The translations under genes were made by a program, and so were the position numbers. The notes under the pieces are model-generated. The model was not told the DNA's origin, made no database searches, and saw only the letters and a list, made by a program, of their open reading frames with translations. A stretch of 64,000 nucleotides of DNA from assembly GCA_963971535.1 (NCBI GenBank), contig OZ020589.1, positions 79,716,911-79,780,910 of the forward strand, written 5' to 3'. The first letter of the stretch is position 1, and every line of letters begins with the position of its first letter. The DNA comes from Notolepis coatsorum (lineage: Eukaryota > Chordata > Actinopteri > Aulopiformes > Paralepididae). Of this stretch, positions 1-11,988 are shown piece by piece.

Positions 1-93
1 CGTCCAGTGTCGCCCACACAATGCATCCCGCTATGCCACATGCGATGATTAAGCAGTTCCAGTTGGTGGTCATTTTTCCTATTGTTATTGGTC

Positions 94-3000
94 TCATGGT
101 AGATTTGCCCTTTTGCAGTGGGATGCGTGGATCCAGGATGCTTTTCCGTCGCACTTTACTGCCGTGTCCGTTACTAGCAGCACCTGAAATGGACCAGACC
201 ATCTGGGGTTTAGTTTACTTTTTCTTTTGAACACCATTATATATACATAGTCACCTGGGTTCAATCCATGACATGGTGTTGTTGGTGGTTGTGGTTGTGC
301 CTGCCTCACTAAGGGGTGGAGCCTCTTCATCTGGGCACACAAAGCTTTGTAATAGTTAATAGCAATTTCGTCTGCTAGCAATAACTGGACTTGTGATAAC
401 GGGGGAAGCATTGTGGTTGGTGTCGACATTGGACGTCCAAATAATATCTCGTGAGGTGACAATCCTGTTCCTCTGTTTGGCATTGATCTCATTTGCATTA
501 ATACTAAGGGGAGGGCGTCGGGCCATTTAAGGCCTGTCTCTGTACATGTCTTAGCTAGACGGTTCTTGATGGTTGAGTTTTGTCTTTCTACCGCACCTGC
601 ACTTTCAGGGTGGTAGGGTGTGTGCAGGTGTATTTTCATGCCTAATGCGGTAGATAAGTTGTTTATCAGTTGTGCCGTAAAGTGCGTACCTCTGTCTGAA
701 TTTATGGAGTGTGGACACCCGAATCTTGGAATTATTTCTCTGACTAATACCTTAGCTACTGCTTGAGCGTCGTTGCGTCTGCATGGGAAGACTTCGACCC
801 ATTTAGAGAACATATCTACTAAGACTAGCGCGTACTGGTATCCCATGCTTTTTTCTAATTGGATGAAATCCATTTGGATGTTAACAAATGGTCCCCAAGG
901 TGGTGGGTGGGCGCCACGTCTAGTCTTTATAGCTTTACCTATATTGTGTTGATTGCATACAACACATCTTGAGCAGTATTGGTGAGCTAAACTGGTGATA
1001 CCTGGCGCGTGCCACTGTGAAGTGATACTGCCCACCATTGCGAATTTTGACACGTGGCTAAGTCCATGTGCTAATCTTACTAACAGGGGGAGGAGTTGTT
1101 TTGGAGCTACAACTCTACCGTCAGCATGTTTCCACATGCCGTCTGGCATTTTGGAACAACCTGCTGACGTCCATACTGGCCACTCAGATGTCGCCTCTGC
1201 CTGTAATGAAACGACATGATCAAAAGTGGGAGTATTATCATTGGCGATTGTGATAGCCATTTGTTTTACCAACAGGGAGGGGACGGTCGCTGCCCTTTTG
1301 GCACAGTGATCCGCTCTGGCGTTTCCCTTTGCAACCAGAGAAGGAGAAGAAGAATGTGCAACACATTTTACAACAGCCAATAGCTTAGGAAGTAAACACG
1401 CCTCTAGTAGGTTAGTGACTAATACAGCATGTTTGATGGGAATGCCTGATGTCTTAATGAACCCTCTGTGTTTCCATATTAATCCCACATTGTGCACTAC
1501 ATTGAACGCATAACTTGAGTCTGTGAAAATTGTAGCAGACTTACCCCTGGCCAACACGCACGCTCTCGTCAAAGCGAAGATCTCCGCTGCCTGTGCTGAA
1601 CAATTATTAGGTAGTTTTGCACTTTCAATCATCACATGGTCATCAACAACAGCGTATCCAGCATTCAAATCACATCCATTAGTGTGTCTTGACGCGCTAC
1701 CGTCAACATAATATACTAGATCACTGTTAACTAGTGGTGTTTGTTGTAAGTCGGCTCTGGGTGAGGTGACAGCTGAGATTGTATCAATACAGTTATGTGA
1801 CATTTCGTTATCCTCATATAGGGGAACAAAATTTGCTGGGTTTATTGGCGGTGCACGTTTTATGGTCAAGTTTGGGTTTGCCAATAGGATCGCTGTGTAT
1901 GTAGTGTGTCTGGATGCTGATAAGTGTTGTGTAGCTGCGTTTTGTAAAATAATACACACAGAATGTGGGACGTAGACTGTTACTGGATGTTCTAGAGTAA
2001 TGTTGGCGCTTCTCGATACGCAGAACGCGGCTGCAGCAACTGACCGTAGACACGGAGCATACCCCAAGGCTACACTATCAAGTCTTTGTGAATAGTATGC
2101 TATTGGTCTCATCTTGTCGCAATTTCTCTGGGCTAGGATCCCTGTCGCATAGCCTTCTCTTTCTGCGGCAAAAAGTGAGAATTCCATACTGTAGTCTGGC
2201 ATGCCAAGGCCGGGCGCTGTGGTTAAAGTTTCTTTCATTGCTTGGAACGCAAGTTGTAGTGTCGGAGTCCATGCGATCTGTTTGGGTTGGTCAGATAACG
2301 TTAGTGCACGAAGAGGCTGGTCTAATGCGGCGTAGTTGAACACGTGTTGGCGACAAAAATTAGCTGCTCCCAAAAATGATAGCATTTCTGTCTTTGATTT
2401 TGGATTGGGGCAGTTTTGCAGAGCTTGTACTCGGGTGTGGGATATTACCCGTTTCGAACCGTCGAGTGTGTGTCCCAGGTATTTTACTCTGGTTTTGCAA
2501 AACTGTAGTTTTGGCAATGACGCTTTGTGTCCTTTGTTTGCAAGGGCAGTCAATAGTATGACAGAGTCTGTGTGGCATGCTGCTTCACTTGGGGATGACA
2601 ACAATAGGTCATCTATGAACATTAACAGTGTACTTCCGCCGGGGAACTGTATATCTTTTAGGTCGTGGTGCAAAGCTTGACTATACAATGTTCCTGATTC
2701 TGTGTATCCTTGTGGTGCTCTCGTCCACGTCAGTTGTTTACCATTAAATTCGAAAGCGAAAAGATATTGTGAGTCGGCATGGATTGGGAAACTAAAATAT
2801 GCACTGGATAAATCCACTACTGTGTAATGTGTTGTTGTTGTGGGGATTAATGCCATTACTGTAGATGAATCAGAAACCAATGGGGTGATGGGGATCACGC
2901 ATTGATTTATGGCTCTCAAGTCTTGTATAAATCGCCAATCACGTTTGTTAGCCTTTATAATGGGACAAATTGGTGTGTTGCAAGGACTTTCGCAGTGTTT

Positions 3001-4155
3001 TAAAATGCCTTGTGATAGCAGTGATTCTATTACTGGTGTTATTCCATCGATGGCTTCCTGTTTCAGCGGATACTGCTCAAGTTTGGGAGGGGTACAATCT
3101 GGTTTCAGTGTGACTCTGTGGGGGACTGCAGATGTCATTAGCCCGACTTCAGTGGAGTGTGATGCCCACAGTTTATGGGGTACCTTAGACAATGAAGTTT
3201 CAGGAAGGAAAACAGCGTGTGGGGGCTCTGGTATGCATATCAATGGCCCTTCAATCATGAATGGGGGTGTGGCTATTATGTATCCATCTTTCAATCTAGT
3301 TAAATTCCACCCATTTTTCATCTTAACAGTGTGGGAGGTAGCTGTTCTTTTGTCTGTCTGTAGTCTCTTCATCATGGGGGACAAGTCCTGTTCTCCTTCC
3401 GCCGTGTCGAATGCGATTGCTATGTGTGGGGTATAATCAGAGTCATGAATTGCCACTCTTTGAACTTCTGATAAGATTACTGTGGCTGCAATGCCCTCAT
3501 GGGAGATGTATATTTCTGAGAATGCTGGAAACAGTGTGGTCTTACCAATGGATGATTTTACCTTTTCTATATATACTTTTGGTACGTCTGTATCCCATTT
3601 GGACGCTGTTACGTGGTGTTCGGCCAGGAACTTCATCTGTAAACACCTCGCGTTCACTCCTGTGTCGGCTTCTGTTATTTCTTTCAATGCTGTGGAAACA
3701 AACTCATTGATAGGATCATTATTTAATTTCCATCTGTATTCTATCACATTTCCCACTCGTTGTGACATCATCTGTTGCATTTCAATTCTTTCTCCCTTCT
3801 CTGGTAGCTGTAAAAAGACTCCATCTTGTGAGCAGTAAATGTTAGCGTTCATTTTACAAAGCAAATCTCGTCCACAAAGGTTAACTGCTGCTTTAGATGT
3901 TAATAACAAAGAGTGTTCAGTTGAAAAAGAATCGCTAGTTGATTCTATTTTAACTGGTATAGACAAAGGGATTGTCTGTGGGACACCGCTTATCCCGACT
4001 GTTAATACAGACTGTCCAGACAAGGGTAATGCCATTGTGCTCTCATCAATTGATGATTGTGTGGCTCCGGTGTCTATCATGAAAGTAACTTCTTTGTTAT
4101 TTATCATTAAGTTAATTTTGGGTTCCTCTTCGGGATTTGCTGTTAATATTTGCAT
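94..4155 (-). CDS. pol: Retroviral pol (protease, RT, RNase H, integrase) of the ERV
   Basis: One 1353-residue frame. An aspartic protease motif DTGATQSS is near residue 28. A gammaretrovirus-like RT follows, with LTWTRAPQGY and the catalytic FIDDLLL. Next are an RNase H with YVDGSAS and FTDSSYA, an integrase zinc module (H..H..CSRCVVC), and a DDE core with MDFIQLE and INSDRGTHFT and a final ..PESAGAVERQNS glutamate. The C-terminus ends in a basic SH3-like region (PRWSGPFQVLL). In relatives the protein is cleaved into separate enzymes; here it is only a fossil copy. Order and motifs are seen; the class assignment follows from RT and protease similarity. Confidence 0.9.
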   Translation of the reverse strand: MQILTANPEEEPKINLMINNKEVTFMIDTGATQSSIDESTMALPLSGQSVLTVGISGVPQTIPLSIPVKIESTSDSFSTEHSLLLTSKAAVNLCGRDLLCKMNANIYCSQDGVFLQLPEKGERIEMQQMMSQRVGNVIEYRWKLNNDPINEFVSTALKEITEADTGVNARCLQMKFLAEHHVTASKWDTDVPKVYIEKVKSSIGKTTLFPAFSEIYISHEGIAATVILSEVQRVAIHDSDYTPHIAIAFDTAEGEQDLSPMMKRLQTDKRTATSHTVKMKNGWNLTRLKDGYIIATPPFMIEGPLICIPEPPHAVFLPETSLSKVPHKLWASHSTEVGLMTSAVPHRVTLKPDCTPPKLEQYPLKQEAIDGITPVIESLLSQGILKHCESPCNTPICPIIKANKRDWRFIQDLRAINQCVIPITPLVSDSSTVMALIPTTTTHYTVVDLSSAYFSFPIHADSQYLFAFEFNGKQLTWTRAPQGYTESGTLYSQALHHDLKDIQFPGGSTLLMFIDDLLLSSPSEAACHTDSVILLTALANKGHKASLPKLQFCKTRVKYLGHTLDGSKRVISHTRVQALQNCPNPKSKTEMLSFLGAANFCRQHVFNYAALDQPLRALTLSDQPKQIAWTPTLQLAFQAMKETLTTAPGLGMPDYSMEFSLFAAEREGYATGILAQRNCDKMRPIAYYSQRLDSVALGYAPCLRSVAAAAFCVSRSANITLEHPVTVYVPHSVCIILQNAATQHLSASRHTTYTAILLANPNLTIKRAPPINPANFVPLYEDNEMSHNCIDTISAVTSPRADLQQTPLVNSDLVYYVDGSASRHTNGCDLNAGYAVVDDHVMIESAKLPNNCSAQAAEIFALTRACVLARGKSATIFTDSSYAFNVVHNVGLIWKHRGFIKTSGIPIKHAVLVTNLLEACLLPKLLAVVKCVAHSSSPSLVAKGNARADHCAKRAATVPSLLVKQMAITIANDNTPTFDHVVSLQAEATSEWPVWTSAGCSKMPDGMWKHADGRVVAPKQLLPLLVRLAHGLSHVSKFAMVGSITSQWHAPGITSLAHQYCSRCVVCNQHNIGKAIKTRRGAHPPPWGPFVNIQMDFIQLEKSMGYQYALVLVDMFSKWVEVFPCRRNDAQAVAKVLVREIIPRFGCPHSINSDRGTHFTAQLINNLSTALGMKIHLHTPYHPESAGAVERQNSTIKNRLAKTCTETGLKWPDALPLVLMQMRSMPNRGTGLSPHEILFGRPMSTPTTMLPPLSQVQLLLADEIAINYYKALCAQMKRLHPLVRQAQPQPPTTPCHGLNPGDYVYIMVFKRKSKLNPRWSGPFQVLLVTDTAVKCDGKASWIHASHCKRANLP

Positions 4156-4194
4156 AACATTCTCCAGACAGATCTTTTTTTCCTGTTGGCACCT

Positions 4195-5860
4195 CTATGC
4201 GACATTCGTCGCCTCGTCTCCTTTGAACGGATCCGCCATAGTGTAATCTGCATATGGTGGGGCGCTAGGATGGGGTTTGTGGGGCCTGCGTGAGTCTCTT
4301 TGCATATATTCCCCTTTGTTCCCATTGTTTCTATTCTCCTTTGGACAATAGAACGCCACATGGCCCTTTTGTTGGCAAATATGACATGTTACATGGGGAC
4401 ACTCCTGTATTCGGTGTCCTGGTTGATTGCAGTGGTAACATGTTTGTACCCCGTTCCTCTGTGGAGGCCCGTTTCGCGTGTTCCCACCCCCACCCCTTTG
4501 GTTGTTTCCCTGGGGGTAATAATTTCTAGCTGGATAGCAGTGTATTGTTTCCTCTTTTACCACCTCTGGTCGAGATACAAAGACTCCGATGTCTTTGATG
4601 ACACGTTTCTTGTCGTGATGCTGTCGTTCTATATTGATGGCTGCGTTCTTAACGTTTGTAATAGGAGAGCTCTCCCAATCTAACTGGACGGCTTTCAAAT
4701 GTTTTCCAACGTGTGGTAGGAGGCCGTTAACGAAATAGGATACCTGGATTGCGAGTCCCTCGTCTGCCGTTAATCCGCTGTTCGCGGCCCAAGCCGCTTT
4801 GAATTTACTGTAAAACGCATCGACTGTTTCAGACTCGTTTTGAACGCAAGCTGTGATATTTGACATACAAACCTTGTACTGCGGCTGTTATCGCAGTAAT
4901 ACACTGTTCTCTAGTGTTGTTTTCACTCCAGGCATCACTGCTTGGAATAGCCATTTGCGTTGAGACGCTGTGATATTTATTTCCTAGACATCCCAACATT
5001 AGCTGTTTCATGTCCCTAGGGGTCGGGCTATAGCAATGGCATATTAAATCCAATTGTTCGATAAAACCCATTGGGTCTCTGTCAGGTTTGGGAAATTGTT
5101 CAACGAGTCCTTTTAATTCTGTCGGTGACCATGGTCGGTAAACTGTAGCATTTACATTTTCGCCTAGTGGGACAATCCTCATAGGATATGTGCTGGTCGG
5201 TTTCTCGGATCTAGTGACCATTTGTGATGGTTCCGGAGGCGTTTTAACCTTTTCTATTTTATTCGCTGGTGGTGACGGCGGTTGCACTGTTGGTGAACTG
5301 TCCTATGTTCTAGCAGGTCTATTGTTCCTTGATGGTCCTGCTTCTACATTTTCTCTTTCGTCTGGGTTCCTATCTAAAACCACATGTGCGTCTCTGTTAA
5401 ACGTCACTCTTGTGGATATGTCATCGTCTGAATCGTCTTCTACCACGCTTGCGGTCAGGCTTGGATATAGGCCTTTAACATTTTTGATATTGGGCCTTGT
5501 GTTACTTTCTCTGTCTTTTCCGTTGTCAAGCGTTTTAGTTTGAGACTGCGTTATAATACTTTTTTCCGCCTCTTCTTTTAAACGTGTCATATTTCTCAAA
5601 TCAATTTCACATTGCCACAAAACCAATGCATGTTCGATACGACTTTGTTTTCTCACGGTAAACGATCTGGCACGTTCACGGAAACTTTCGCGTACGCCTC
5701 TAAGTTTCCCGTTATGAAAACACCCTAGGACTGGCCAGTTGTTTTTTGTCCATTTTGACCACAATCCCAAATATTTTACAGCTATAGGTCCATATTTTGT
5801 TAGCATGAAGTCGCACGGAGAGTTGCCGGTAACGTCATTTTTGCTTAGTGAACGCCCCAT
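4195..5860 (-). pseudogene. gag: Retroviral gag region of the ERV (broken)
   Basis: The N-terminal part begins MGRSLSKND, a glycine-2 start of the kind used for N-myristoylation of matrix proteins. The C-terminal part carries two zinc knuckles of CCHC type (CYHCNQPGHRIQEC and CHICQQKGHVAFYC), the nucleocapsid signature, in a Gly/Asn/Arg-rich stretch. Middle sections read as capsid-like (ERDPMGF-type major homology surroundings are not certain). The region is not one intact frame; about two breaks are apparent. It lies directly upstream of pol in transcription order. Confidence 0.8.
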
Positions 5861-7399
5861 GATACCAGCTATATGCCCCGCGTTGCCCTCGATGTAACGT
5901 CCCTGATATGATCAGACTGGTAAACAGTGAGGAGGAAAGAGAGAGAGAGAAATAGACAGACAGAGATAGACAGACAAAAAAACTAGAACATATGCCCTAT
6001 TTTTAGTTATAACTAAATAATTGTATATAAGGTGGAGACCAGACACTCAATCTTATATATTTGGTATCTTAATTATAACTTATTTTATATACTTGGTATC
6101 TTAATTATAGCTTATTAACTGTAGCAATCTTTATTGTTCTAGAGAACCAATTTAGGTATTCATTCAAGTCAAAGTTAATTTTTCAGGTCTGATTCTAAGA
6201 TATATGTATTTCAGTTGTATACTGCTATACCTAATTTAGATGTTGAATCCTTATACATATTATTCCAATTACTTTATGTATCGTTATCACTATGTAATTT
6301 ATAGCGCCGTTATCATTACCTATCGTGAAACCGGAAGTGGAACCAAAACTACAATTCCCAACCGGAAATCACTACCGGAAATCACTTTCCTGGCTTCCTT
6401 GTATAACGTATAACGTATAACGTTAACTCAATGCTTTTCGATATCAGCCGGTTCGTTCTTAACTCAATAAACACCTCAGCGGGTTATAATACTGTGCACA
6501 CACAAACAAGACTCAAACAGACAAACAAACGAAAATACATAAAAGTTAACGTGTGTATATACCTGGTCTGTATTGGATCGCTGTTCGTTTAATCGCCCAG
6601 CACCCTGCTGCGATAAGGCATTTATACCCTTGATATTACACTATACACCGTTATTAAAGCATAACGACCGAATCCTGAACTTCGAAATTTAATAGCGATA
6701 TATTAGATTATATATACCTTTTAATCATAGTCTCGGTCCCTTCAACCAGCGATTAATGTCCCGTTAAATGTACATTTACGTACTGTCGAGGCACCGCCGG
6801 TTTCCTTCCCGCTCTCTGTATGATTAATTGATTAATTCAATCCAAATATATCGTTTTCAGGAATGGAAGAGGTTGTGAGCTTATTTTAAGGTTGTATCTA
6901 TGAATATATATCGTTACTCTGTTAAATCTAATTAGATTATAACAGCTTCTCGGTCCTAGCGTCCCGCCTCTTTGCCACAAGAATCATAGAATAGTTTCTA
7001 AGAGAGTCGCGTTTTCCAATGATATCACTCTAATAAGCTCACGTATCTTCTTTTGTTGACAACCTTACTGTGTGCCTTAGCTTTTGGTCGGCTCCGACTC
7101 TACCAGGAATAGCACTTCAACCTATAGCAAATCCTACCAGAACCTCCTGATATAGGACCGGAGTACACGCGTTTCCCCCGTAACGAATCCCAATACAGCC
7201 CAGATATTCAACACACTTTATTCTATTGTCCAGCCATAGTCTCGAATATTAAAACACACAGTAAATGCTCACCTTGTGCAGAGAGAAGTGGGGATCACAC
7301 CAATGTGTTCCAGATACCGGCCGGCCTAAACTAATCCTTTTCTCTCTACACCTGAGAACAGATCAGTCTGCACAAAATTCGAAATTCGCGACGCCAAAT
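5861..7399 (-). other. ERV leader and primer-binding site
   Basis: About 1.5 kb between the LTR and gag with no long frame, as expected of an untranslated retroviral leader though rather long. On the minus strand the LTR end (..CCTACA) is followed after three bases by TGGCGTCGCGAATTTCG (plus-strand 7380-7396), in the place of a tRNA primer site. I could not match it with certainty to a particular tRNA. Confidence 0.6.
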
Positions 7400-7661
7400 T
7401 GTAGGATAATAATAGTATTCAAATAGGAATAGAGTCAAATGACTTGCTCACTCAGAGGGTCCAGATAATAAGGTTTATTAACCAGATCAAATCAAATCAT
7501 TACAACAATAGAGAATATGGCTGGAGATCTTACCTAAACAGACCAGCTCCGTCAGTCAGGTAAGAAGATCTAGTTCCCCAGTTGGGGGAGCAGTTAAGTA
7601 CCAGGTGAACAATGGGGGGAGTGGGGGAAGGGGAGGGGAGGAAGGGGGCGTAGTTCATACA
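7400..7661 (-). repeat. LTR of the ERV
   Basis: On the minus strand it begins TGTATGAACTACG and ends TATTATCCTACA, giving TGTA...TACA ends. An AATAAA signal is read on the minus strand near 7475. The right boundary could instead be 7671 (TGTGGAAT start), because the second LTR lies outside the window and cannot be compared. Confidence 0.6.
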
Positions 7662-7742
7662 TATATTCCACAACGGCCCATGGGGACATTAACGTGTGTT
7701 GTTGGGCCTTACAAATACATTTGATTTGATTTGATTTGATTT
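7662..7742 (+). repeat. 3' end of an L2-type LINE with (GATTT)n tail
   Basis: The stretch around GGCCCATGGGG and CAAATACATTTGATTTGATT matches, on the opposite strand, the L2 3' end at 55997-56115 in this window. The tail of repeated GATTT runs directly into L1 coding sequence at 7743, so the L2 scrap inserted into the L1. The ERV then removed or displaced its 5' side. Confidence 0.6.
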
Positions 7743-8361
7743 GTGTCTCGCACAGATCGAAGATGAATGGACAGAATCCAGAACCCAACCCTAATACTCA
7801 TCGGGTAATTCTATTCCCAGCTCTCGCTTCCAAGCGTCCTTACTGGGGTATCCGTAGCGGAGTTGACCAGATAGTAGATGTTAGAAATTAGCTTTTTTTT
7901 CCGGATTGAGGACCATTAGTGAGTCTATAAGGGTTTCTGGAGGATGACTAGGGAATTTGGGCTTCTGGTTCTGTGTGAAGTGCCTAATTTGAAGGGAAAA
8001 AAACGAAACAGGTGGGATTTGAGAAGGTTACATTTCTTTGAGAGGGCTGAGAAAGACATGAAGGTCCCTTAGTCGTAGAGATCTTTAAATGTGGTTATCC
8101 CTTTGTCAAACCAGTATTGAAAGGCTGAATCGGTGCAAGAGGGGCGAGGTCTAAGGCCTTATGGAGGCCGAGGCTTTTCCTAAACTAAAAACTTTGGTAG
8201 CACTACCATTTTAACTAAATTAACTCTGCCCACCAGTGACAGTGAAAGACCCTAAGTCAAGTTTGCACTTTTCAAGGAGAGGTGAGAAGTTTTTCAAAAA
8301 CATTGTTTGGATTGAATTGGTGATATTAACCCCTAGATATCTAAATCCATCTGTTGTATAC
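7743..8361 (-). pseudogene. L1 ORF2p C-terminal region
   Basis: Minus-strand translation across stops gives KDAWKRELGIELPDEY and VHSSSICARH, which match the post-RT region of L1 ORF2p (WE.ELG..I.DE.W and V..SS.CARH motifs). The L1 is cut off at 7743 by the L2/ERV material. Multiple stops show it is long dead. Confidence 0.65.
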
Positions 8362-8365
8362 TTAA

Positions 8366-9293
8366 CCTCTTAAGCCTGGAGCCCTATTTTCTGAAAATCC
8401 GCCTAAAATACATATTTAGTAAATGGAATATTGCTCCACTTCTACAAGGTCCATTAGCATGTTCTTGGTATCTAGGAACATCTATGGACCTCAGTGAATG
8501 TATTCCCAGTTGCTTAAATTGTGATGAAACAAAGGAGAATATGAATTATGATTTTTCTTTGCATCTTTGACAGTGAATAACACCATGCTAAAAATGACCA
8601 GACATGAAGAACTGTGACTGATCTCGTTCAGTACCTTCTTGAGATCACGTGTACAAAAAAATCGAAGGAAATTAATAAAGGGAAGATGATTAAACAGAAG
8701 GTTTTGTAGACAGTACTGAATTCTCCCATCCGGACCAATGCAATTTTAAATATTATTATAGAATATAGAATAGCAGGCTCATAAATTACCTTATTATAGC
8801 CAATTCACACATGTATGGATTGCGCTCCACTATATGCCAATAACGTTACGTTTTGTGGTATATTATCCAGAGTAATAAGAGATGTAAAAAAAATTCATAC
8901 AGAACCCATTTGCTTTTTTTTACCTAGAGGCCTCTGGGAAATGTATTTCTGAAAACTTCCAACGCTCATCAAAAGCTTTGGATGTCCTCTTCAAAATGGC
9001 AGCAAAGAAACTACAATTACTGACAGCAAATGTTTTCAAAATGGCGGACCATCGCGAACTAAACAACAGAAAAACTAGAACTAAAATCTATCTAATAACA
9101 CTTTAAACCTATTGGTAAACTAATGTATTGATGATAATATACATTATAACTGCTGTTGTGACATGGTTATGATGTTTATACTTGAATACGTTTGACAAAA
9201 AAAATACAATAATTTTGTCAGACAGTCTGGAGAGATTGATTTATGACGTGATGTCATTTGCGGTCCGGCCCCGGACTGCACGGGCGGAAAAGG
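8366..9293. mobile_element. piggyBac-like non-autonomous element (TTAA target)
   Basis: Flanked by TTAA at 8362-8365 and 9294-9297, the target duplication of piggyBac-type transposons. The ends are CCTCTTAAGCC and, on the other strand, CCTTTTCCGCC. L1 coding sequence resumes on both sides. The interior is AT-rich with no transposase. A related copy ends at 46793 in the right-hand half of the window. PiggyBac is the best fit; Kolobok also uses TTAA. Confidence 0.65.
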
Positions 9294-9655
9294 TTAAAGG
9301 GGAAAACAGTCCGGGGCATCTTTTTGGCTGAAGTGTTGATTGGAAAAAGTTCACTTTTGAGGAGGTTCAACTTATAGCCAGAGTAAGACCCAAACTTGTC
9401 CAGTATATTGAGAACTATAGGGAGAGAGGTAGCCGGATTGGACATGTACAGAAGGACGTCGTCGGCATATAAAGACAATTTGTGAACTTTTCCGGCCCGG
9501 GTGATGCCCTCAAACCCCTCCTCCTGTCGTAAACCAGATGGTCAATGGTTCGATGGCTAGGGCAAACAGAAGGGGAGAAAGGGGACAGCCCTGTCTGTTG
9601 CCCCAATGAAGGGGGAATGAGGCTGACTGAAGTCCGTTTGTATGGACCGAGGCGA
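9294..9655 (-). pseudogene. L1 ORF2p RT fragment (YADD)
   Basis: The minus strand includes SLYADDVLLYMSNP, the catalytic YADD box, then LNILDKFGSYSGYKLNLLKS, typical of fish L1. Upstream pieces to 9655 correspond to the RT region before YADD. It is split from the other RT piece by the hAT at 9664-10675 and from the C-terminal part by the TTAA element ending at 9293. Frame is broken in the upstream half. Confidence 0.85.
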
Positions 9656-9663
9656 CTGGGTGA

Positions 9664-10675
9664 CATAGCTGTCAACATTGGCAGGAGAAAAAACGTGCAC
9701 ATTTTAGCCCCGCCCCCTCCCATCCGGCCCCGCCCTCTTCCAATGGAGCTGCCTCGTCGCTGCCATCTGCTGCTGGTCAAAACCTGTATTAAGGAAATTC
9801 ACTGTATTATTTTACAGATTACTTTTGTTTTCCTACTTTAAGTGTAAATGCTATAAAAATACAGTAAATTACCTTGTATCAAAATATTAACCATTAAATA
9901 AAGGTTGTAATCTGTAAATGTATTTGATTTTACTGTAATTTGACAGTATTTGGAAACCATTGATGCCAGACATTTAGTTTTCTTGCAGCTTTTTTTCTTA
10001 CAGTGTACAGTCAGTGAATCCTAAATCTCCACTAGGCAACCACTTAGAACATGAAGAACATATTTAGTATAACAGCGAACAGATATAATAACTAATTGTA
10101 AGAATTCTGTGTTTAAAACTGTTTTGAAACAGTTTGTACTCTCCACAGAGGAGAGGTGGGGGGGGGGGGGTATTTTTGCATCTGAATAGAGCTGTGCATT
10201 GGGATTCAGATTAACTGAGCCAGGTAAAGGCATTCACACAGAGAGAGTCATTAACGTTAACAATGGATGCATTCAGGTGAGGGTAGTTGTCCACGACCCC
10301 CCCCCCCCCAAACTAGCTGAAGTGTGAAAATCAGAGGCATTTCCTCCCCTTGAGCGTTCTAGACAACAGACTGAGTTACAAGATTTAAATGAATACATGA
10401 TATTCAAAACATTCTCAGATTTCAAAGTATGACACATCATTTGAAAGCTTACATTCTGTACTTTCACAACCTGGAAAAATCTGGAAAATGAAAATGGAGA
10501 CATGTCGGCACAAACGCTGGACTTGATCACATATATTTTATGAGTATTTTATATATATATTTTTTTTTATAATTTTTTTTTCAAAAACGTGCCAATTCCG
10601 TGAAACGTGAACAGGGCGTGAAGAAGGTTGAAATACAGGAGAATCCCGGGAAAAACGGGAGTGTTGACAGCTATG
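9664..10675. mobile_element. Non-autonomous hAT transposon
   Basis: Inverted ends CATAGCTGTCAACA at 9664 and, on the other strand, at 10675. Near-perfect 8-bp target duplications CTGGGTGA (9656-9663) and TTGGGTGA (10676-10683) lie outside, as hAT elements make. L1 RT sequence is continuous across the insertion. The 1012-bp interior contains G-rich and C-rich runs (10159-10171 and 10299-10309) and no transposase frame. Confidence 0.8.
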
Positions 10676-10834
10676 TTGGGTGAGCATAAAGCAACTTAAT
10701 CCAGGCGATAAATGCACTGCTGAAGCCACATTTCTGCAATATAAAGAAAAGGTACCCCCACTCCACCCTGTCAAATGCCTCTGCATCCAGCGAGACAATT
10801 ACTTCTGGGGATTTTGAATTAGGGGAGTTGAGAA
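10676..10834 (-). pseudogene. L1 ORF2p RT fragment (first catalytic Asp)
   Basis: The minus strand gives SPEVIVSLDAEAFDRVEWGY and FIAWIKLLYAHPT, the RT fingers/palm region with the first catalytic aspartate. Relative to family members a lysine is missing between DAE and AFD. Flanked by a hAT (ending 10675) and by the inverted-end insertion starting near 10835, which together isolate this exon-sized scrap. Confidence 0.8.
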
Positions 10835-11866
<1,032 letters not shown>

Positions 11867-11988
11867 TTAAGGAGCATCCTTGTGTTATGGAAGGAATGTC
11901 TACCCAGCATAAATCCTGTTTGGTCAATTGAAATTAAGCTTGATAAAACCTGCTGTAAACGTTGGGCTAGGATTTTGGACAGAATTTT

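Larger units (their letters stand above)
1..7661 (-). mobile_element. Class I (gamma/epsilon-like) endogenous retrovirus, left end off window
   Basis: The element lies on the minus strand: LTR (about 7400-7661), primer site, leader, gag, then protease-RT-RNase H-integrase. The pol product reaches almost to the left edge, so any env and the second LTR lie outside. The RT and integrase read like the gammaretrovirus/epsilonretrovirus group. The gag region is broken into pieces by roughly two interruptions, while the long pol frame is open, so it is a fossil of moderate age. It sits beside an L2 3' scrap inside an L1, so it is the newest of those three. Confidence 0.85.

Noticed and set aside
2336-2680. 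Plus-strand frames across 1-5.8 kb
   Set aside because: They are shadows opposite retroviral gag and pol with no motifs.
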